Shown here: positions 5,398 through 9,172 of the stretch, one piece after another | Layout: every line of letters starts with the position of its first letter | Numbering within the stretch: position 1 is the stretch's first letter | Source of the DNA: Lentisphaeria bacterium | GTDB lineage: Bacteria > Verrucomicrobiota > Lentisphaeria > Victivallales > UBA1829 | Length of the DNA stretch: 9,172 nt | Assembly: GCA_017623265.1 (NCBI GenBank) | Contig: JAGAPM010000008.1 | Span: 1-9,172 of the forward strand | Reading direction: 5' to 3' | Notes under the pieces: model-generated | Database searches by the model: none | What the model was told of the DNA's origin: nothing | What the model saw: only the letters and a program-made list of their open reading frames with translations | Position numbers and translations under genes: made by a program

Positions 5398-7503
5398 ATG
5401 GGCATGAAAGAAACGCTGGACAAACTCATTGCAAACGCGATGATGCCGAACAATGAGATCGCTGTGAGAGATCTTCTTGAAACGATGGACAAGATTGATA
5501 TCGGGATCCTGAAAGAGGCGGCACCCGCATTCGATCAACTCTGCGTTTCCTGGGAAGAAGAAATCACAAAATCGGATGACAAAGCTAATATCTGTGTCCA
5601 CCTCGCTGAACTTTCCATTGTCGATTCCCCCACGTTCCGCGGTCCCCTCAATGCAGCAATCCGCAAACTCCTCCCTCCGTATCTGGCAAGCGGCGCAGTG
5701 ATCAAAGCCATCGGTGCAAGAGACGAGAATACTTCCGCCCATGACGCCGCACTGCGTCTGCGCAAACTGCAGCATCTCCGCTCCACCGCTCTGGTTTACC
5801 AGTGGGGCAATCGCCAGTGGAGCAAGATCCACGGGATCGACAATGTGATCGGTACCATTGCCGTTTCCACGCTTGACAGCGGCAGTGTTTCTTCTGTGCC
5901 GATCGCAAACGCCATTTTCTCCCTGCATTTCTTCAATATGACACCGGAGATCATGAATCTGCTTTATCCGGGCAAGACAAACTACAAGTTGTCCACAGAG
6001 TACCGCAGAGTCTTCACCGATTGCACCCTTTCTGAACTTTCTGAACCGAAACTCAAAGATGTCATCCGCAGCATCATGGTCCCCAAGGTCATGAGCGATG
6101 ATACTTTTGAAGGCTGGTGGAAACTGGAACCCGCCAAGACAACAGCGAACGGCGCCCGCCCCTTCTGGGAAGCACGCAGCGTTCTGGAACTCTACACCCT
6201 GCTCCAGAATGTGATCAAGGATGATGGAAAAGTTGAGATCTGTGAAGAAGCCTCCCTGTCCCTGAAAAAACTCTTTGAACGTCTCCGCAAGGATATGCAG
6301 CCCAAAGATGTTGTCATGCTGGCAGAATGTATCTCCCTGCTCGTTGATGCAGGTACTCAGGAAGTCATTACCAACATGCTTGCGCCCCTCCGCGGGAAAG
6401 CCAGTTTCTGGCCGGCAGAGATCACGGAAGATATGCCGCTGGCTCCGCTGGAATGCTGGGGTAAGCTTCCGGTCAAACAGCTGAACGGTTTTGTGAAAGC
6501 AACCTCTTATCTTTACACGACAGAAGAAATTGCGCGACTCAGCACACACATGCCGCTGAAGTGCATGAATGCGATCTTCGCAACATTGCCGGAACAGCTC
6601 GTACAGGAAACGATCATCGCCCAGAAGACTTATTCCTGCGACCTGATTCTCTGGATCCTCAAAAACCGCAACAATCTGCCCAAAAAGCTCTCCACGGGAA
6701 TCGATATGGCACGCTGTATCTCTGCGCTCTCCGCAGAAGGACTTCCCAAAGAATGGGGTGCTGCACTCCGGGACCTCAAGAAAGCAGTCTTCACCAAGGA
6801 AGATATCCAGAAATTCCTGATCGAAAATGCAGATGGAGACATCCCCGGTCTGATTGGCAGCTTGCAGCGTTACCGCAGCTATCAGAAGCAGGAATTCCAG
6901 AGTGTTCTGCTCAAACTTGCCAATATTTCTCAGGAAGTCAAAGACTATCTGGAAAGCAGTGCCGGCAGCAGACTTACTGGCACCAACAGCAAGAAAACAA
7001 CCGAAGAAGCGCCGATCACCTCCATTGCCTCCCACAAGAAGCTGGCGGACGAGCTGCATGATCTGATTTCGGTCCAGATCCCGGAAAACTCTGCAGCAGT
7101 TGCATTGGCAAGAAGCTATGGTGACTTGCGTGAAAATGCAGAATACGATGCTGCAAAAGAACGCCGCCGTTATCTCCATCGCCGTCGTGAAGAACTGGAA
7201 CGGACTCTCGGTTTCATCCAGCCCACCGATTTCAAAAATGTTGAGGTCAAAGATCATGCGGTCATCGGGTCTGTGGTCACTTTGACTGCCGCCAACGGAT
7301 CCGATCAGGTCTACACGATCCTCGGTGCATGGGACGGCGATCCGGACAAACATTATGTCTCTTACAAGACCAAGATCGGCGAAGCTCTGCTGGATAAAAA
7401 AGTCGGCGATCAGGTTGAGATCCCCGGTATTGGCACCTGCACGATCAAAACGGTCGCAGCCCTGCCGGAAGATCTGCGTAAGGCACTCGCCTGCGAAAAC
7501 TGA
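5398..7503 (+). CDS. greA: Long GreA/GreB-family transcription factor with ~540-residue N-terminal extension
   Basis: The last 160 residues (about 542-701) form a complete Gre factor, which enters the RNA polymerase secondary channel and stimulates cleavage of backtracked transcripts. The coiled-coil tip motif ARSYGDLRENAEYDAAKE keeps both acidic residues, D576 and E579 (matching D41 and E44 of E. coli GreA), so cleavage stimulation is plausible. An FKBP-like C-terminal domain follows (about 618-692: VIGSVVTLTAANG...KIGEALLDKKVGDQVEIPG). The preceding ~540 residues are mostly helical in appearance. A likely beta-rich island lies at 131-176 (ALVYQWGNRQW...GIDNVIGTIAVS...SSVPIANAIFSL). A flexible Ser/Thr/Lys linker (about 520-540) separates the parts. 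There is no ATG near the junction, so no separate short GreA is expected. As I recall, chlamydial GreA is of similar size. Strong promoter, ribosome binding site and terminator indicate a monocistronic, well-expressed gene; arginine codons are mainly CGC/CGT. The symbol rests on the C-terminal domain. Confidence 0.9.
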   Translation: MGMKETLDKLIANAMMPNNEIAVRDLLETMDKIDIGILKEAAPAFDQLCVSWEEEITKSDDKANICVHLAELSIVDSPTFRGPLNAAIRKLLPPYLASGAVIKAIGARDENTSAHDAALRLRKLQHLRSTALVYQWGNRQWSKIHGIDNVIGTIAVSTLDSGSVSSVPIANAIFSLHFFNMTPEIMNLLYPGKTNYKLSTEYRRVFTDCTLSELSEPKLKDVIRSIMVPKVMSDDTFEGWWKLEPAKTTANGARPFWEARSVLELYTLLQNVIKDDGKVEICEEASLSLKKLFERLRKDMQPKDVVMLAECISLLVDAGTQEVITNMLAPLRGKASFWPAEITEDMPLAPLECWGKLPVKQLNGFVKATSYLYTTEEIARLSTHMPLKCMNAIFATLPEQLVQETIIAQKTYSCDLILWILKNRNNLPKKLSTGIDMARCISALSAEGLPKEWGAALRDLKKAVFTKEDIQKFLIENADGDIPGLIGSLQRYRSYQKQEFQSVLLKLANISQEVKDYLESSAGSRLTGTNSKKTTEEAPITSIASHKKLADELHDLISVQIPENSAAVALARSYGDLRENAEYDAAKERRRYLHRRREELERTLGFIQPTDFKNVEVKDHAVIGSVVTLTAANGSDQVYTILGAWDGDPDKHYVSYKTKIGEALLDKKVGDQVEIPGIGTCTIKTVAALPEDLRKALACEN

Positions 7504-7535
7504 TAAAGTCGCTGAAATACATTCTTTCGACTCAC

Positions 7536-7570
7536 AACCGCTCCGGCACTCTCCGGAGCGGTTTTTTCTT
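7536..7570 (+). terminator. Intrinsic terminator after greA
   Basis: An 11-bp perfect stem (AACCGCTCCGG at 7536-7546 with CCGGAGCGGTT at 7553-7563) and a 6-base loop are followed by a T-rich tail; six T run from 7562 to 7567. It starts 32 bases after the greA stop codon. It is the clearest terminator in the window and isolates greA from the SNF2 gene. Confidence 0.93.
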
Positions 7571-7575
7571 ATAAC

Positions 7576-7580
7576 AGGAG
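7576..7580 (+). promoter_or_regulatory. Ribosome binding site of the SNF2-family gene
   Basis: AGGAG ends 10 bases before the ATG at 7591 and 13 before the in-frame ATG at 7594. The nearer ATG at 7584 is in another frame that lacks the helicase motifs. The site lies only 9 bases beyond the greA terminator tail. Confidence 0.7.
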
Positions 7581-7590
7581 TGCATGGAAC

Positions 7591-9172
7591 ATGATGACGG
7601 ATATTCAAGTGCTGCCGGAGGGGATTCTGGTACTGACCGGATCGGAGAGCAGGGAAGTTTCGCTGTTCGATCTGCTCCGGAATCGTGATCAAGTCATCAA
7701 CGGGGGACCGGGCTGTCTTTTTTTCAGCAGGCTGGCACGGGATTTTGCCATGGTCTTGATCCGGGGGGAAGAGGAACCGGATCTTACGGTCTGTGCCGGA
7801 TCGATTCCACCGGAAATGCGCGGAGCAGGATTTGTTACGCCCGGAATGCTGCAGGACCTTTTCCGGAAATTCTGCAGGGATTGCGACGGAGCAGAAGGGA
7901 TCCGTTCCCTCAATCCGGCATGGAAGGATCTGGGGAGAGTTATGTTCCATCTGGCGGAGAACAAACAGGATACCGATGGCACAAAACCATTTGTCTTTTT
8001 GGCGACCTGTCAGCACAAACTGGGCGAAAGCGGTCAAGTCCGGCACATTCCGCTGGGATCGGCGCTGAAGACCTATGCAGATGCCCCGAAAACCCTGTTG
8101 TCCTATCTGGAACCGGTCAAAGCTGCCTCGTCAAATTCTCCTCTCTTGAAACGGCTGCTGGATGAAAAAAAGATTTTCAAGCCGACTTTTTTCTCCGCTA
8201 TGGATGCCTGGGAATTTCTGCGGGATACGGAATCATACAAATCCGCCGGGATCGGTGTCCGCCTTGCCGGACTTTGGAACAATGGCCGTCCGAAACGGCT
8301 GAAAGTTGATATCGGGCTGGATGTAACAAAAAAACGGGGGTTGCTCACATCGGAAAGCCTGGTCCGTTTTTCAGTGGGCGCCTCATTGGGTGATTTGAAG
8401 CTGACCGAAGCGGAACTGGCAGAGATCCTGCAGACGAAGGGCGGCTTGATCCGGGTCAAAGGGGAATGGGTCGAAGCGGAAACGGATCGGGTCAAAGCAC
8501 TGCTGGAGCGTTGGGAGACGGCCCGGCAGTTTGCCGGAAAATCGGAATTGTCTTTTCTGCGTGCGCTGAAACTGCTTTCCGGCGTCAGCGGGTTGGATCC
8601 GGATGAACCGCCGGTAATGGAGGATGATATCTGTGCAGTCAATGCCTCCCCCGCCTTTTCAGAAGCCTTGCAGGAGCTGAGCGATCCGGAAAAAATACAG
8701 CCGCCTGTCCTGCCGGAAAAGTTGAACAGCATTCTGCGTCCGTATCAGAAAACCGGTGTGGCATTTCTGTGGAACATGCTCCGCGCCGGATTCGGGGTCT
8801 GTATGGCGGATGATATGGGGCTGGGCAAAACGCTTCAGGTCATCACCGTGCTTGAACTCTTCCGGCAGAACGGCGAATTCAGGGATCTGCCGGCGCTGGC
8901 GGTGGTCCCTGCCTCTCTGCTTCAGAACTGGATGGATGAATGTCAGAGATTCACACCGGCGCTGCGGGTGGGCAATCTGCATCCCGGCGCCATAAGCGAA
9001 GAGGAAAAACAGGCTTTGGAACAGGATCCGGAAAATGTTCTGCGCCGGTTCGATCTGGTGTTGGTAACGTATGCGTTGGTCGCCCGGAGACCGTTCCTTG
9101 CTGAAATGAACTTCCCGTTGATCCTGCTGGATGAAGCACAGCAGATCAAGAATCCCTCTGCCGGCGTCAGTC
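7591..9172 (+). CDS. SNF2-family DEAD-like ATPase with DUF3670 domain, N-terminal part
   Basis: The first 527 codons of a Swi2/Snf2 ATPase are present; the gene runs off the right edge before the C-terminal helicase lobe (motifs IV-VI). Residues about 195-325 match the SNF2-associated DUF3670 domain, with GIGVRLAGLWNNGRPKRLKV, then LTEAELAEILQTKGGLIRVKGEWVE. The ATPase domain starts near ILRPYQKTGVAFLW (about 382). It shows Walker A DDMGLGKT (407-414, K413), motif Ia AVVPASLLQNW (437-447), LVTYALV, and the DEAQ box (D514-Q517) followed by QIKNPS. Such proteins translocate on double-stranded DNA and remodel protein-DNA complexes. Bacterial members include RapA, which acts on RNA polymerase, but this architecture is not RapA's, so function is open. 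Roughly half of the arginines are CGG, against very few in greA. No convincing promoter lies between the greA terminator and the start. Confidence 0.9.
   Translation, partial: MMTDIQVLPEGILVLTGSESREVSLFDLLRNRDQVINGGPGCLFFSRLARDFAMVLIRGEEEPDLTVCAGSIPPEMRGAGFVTPGMLQDLFRKFCRDCDGAEGIRSLNPAWKDLGRVMFHLAENKQDTDGTKPFVFLATCQHKLGESGQVRHIPLGSALKTYADAPKTLLSYLEPVKAASSNSPLLKRLLDEKKIFKPTFFSAMDAWEFLRDTESYKSAGIGVRLAGLWNNGRPKRLKVDIGLDVTKKRGLLTSESLVRFSVGASLGDLKLTEAELAEILQTKGGLIRVKGEWVEAETDRVKALLERWETARQFAGKSELSFLRALKLLSGVSGLDPDEPPVMEDDICAVNASPAFSEALQELSDPEKIQPPVLPEKLNSILRPYQKTGVAFLWNMLRAGFGVCMADDMGLGKTLQVITVLELFRQNGEFRDLPALAVVPASLLQNWMDECQRFTPALRVGNLHPGAISEEEKQALEQDPENVLRRFDLVLVTYALVARRPFLAEMNFPLILLDEAQQIKNPSAGVS

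Noticed and set aside
6561..7061. 166-codon plus-strand open frame overlapping greA in another frame
   Set aside because: Alternative-frame shadow (Arg/Gln/Ser-rich) within a well-supported gene; no ribosome binding site or motifs.
7584..7590. ATG at 7584 as the start of the SNF2 gene
   Set aside because: It is out of frame with the DUF3670 and Walker A motifs; 7591 is the first in-frame ATG with suitable spacing to AGGAG.
5380..8046. 888-codon open frame on the minus strand, antisense to the whole greA gene
   Set aside because: It is a shadow. greA is certain from its Gre motifs, and its strong codon bias leaves few stops in this antisense frame. The antisense product is Cys/Phe/His-rich without domain motifs, and the frame crosses the greA terminator into the SNF2 gene.
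8103..8732. 209-codon minus-strand open frame inside the SNF2 gene
   Set aside because: Serine- and arginine-rich shadow of the DUF3670-coding region; no motifs.
1..9172. CRISPR array, insertion sequence, tRNA, rRNA, integrase or phage genes
   Set aside because: I found no regularly spaced repeats, terminal inverted repeats with a transposase, tRNA-like folds or phage/mobile motifs; the coding space is filled by the listed genes.

Overview
The window reads as ordinary, gene-dense chromosome from a Gram-negative bacterium. The best guess is the PVC superphylum, near Lentisphaerota/Victivallales. The main clue is a GreA-type transcription factor carried at the C-terminus of a 701-residue protein. 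As I recall, chlamydial GreA has a similarly long architecture, while most bacteria have a stand-alone GreA of about 158 residues. Signal peptides without LPXTG anchors and a probable lipoprotein fit a diderm cell. This placement is inference from recognised features, not from a search. I see no insertion sequence, CRISPR array, tRNA, rRNA, integrase, toxin-antitoxin pair or recognisable defence system.

Layout. Positions 1-782 (minus strand) hold rplU (ribosomal protein bL21), followed after 22 bases by the 5' part of purC (SAICAR synthetase), which runs off the left edge. A good sigma-70-type promoter precedes rplU. Positions 920-5179 (minus strand) hold a likely four-gene operon: a DUF89/ARMT1-like phosphatase, two tandem secreted 5'-nucleotidase-family metallophosphoesterases, and a small putative lipoprotein. 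The internal gaps are 47, 10 and 21 bases. A 14-bp hairpin lies just after the last gene. Positions 5180-5397 are a 218-base divergent control region with promoters facing both ways and phased A-tracts upstream of the plus-strand promoter. Positions 5398-7503 (plus strand) hold the giant GreA gene, closed by a strong intrinsic terminator. From 7591 to the right edge runs the N-terminal part of a DUF3670 + SNF2-family ATPase, cut off by the window before its C-terminal helicase lobe.

How the parts may work together. The minus-strand operon joins three metal-dependent phosphohydrolases: one without a signal peptide, presumably cytosolic, and two exported. This suggests scavenging or clean-up of nucleotides and sugar phosphates on both sides of the inner membrane. 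The plus-strand pair is a transcript-cleavage-type factor followed by a Swi2/Snf2 ATPase. A link between these two is possible but unproven, because a terminator separates them and their codon use differs sharply. The features most worth a second look are the GreA fusion, the diverged tandem phosphoesterases, the rplU-purC adjacency without rpmA, and the strand-specific hairpin overlapping the rplU promoter.
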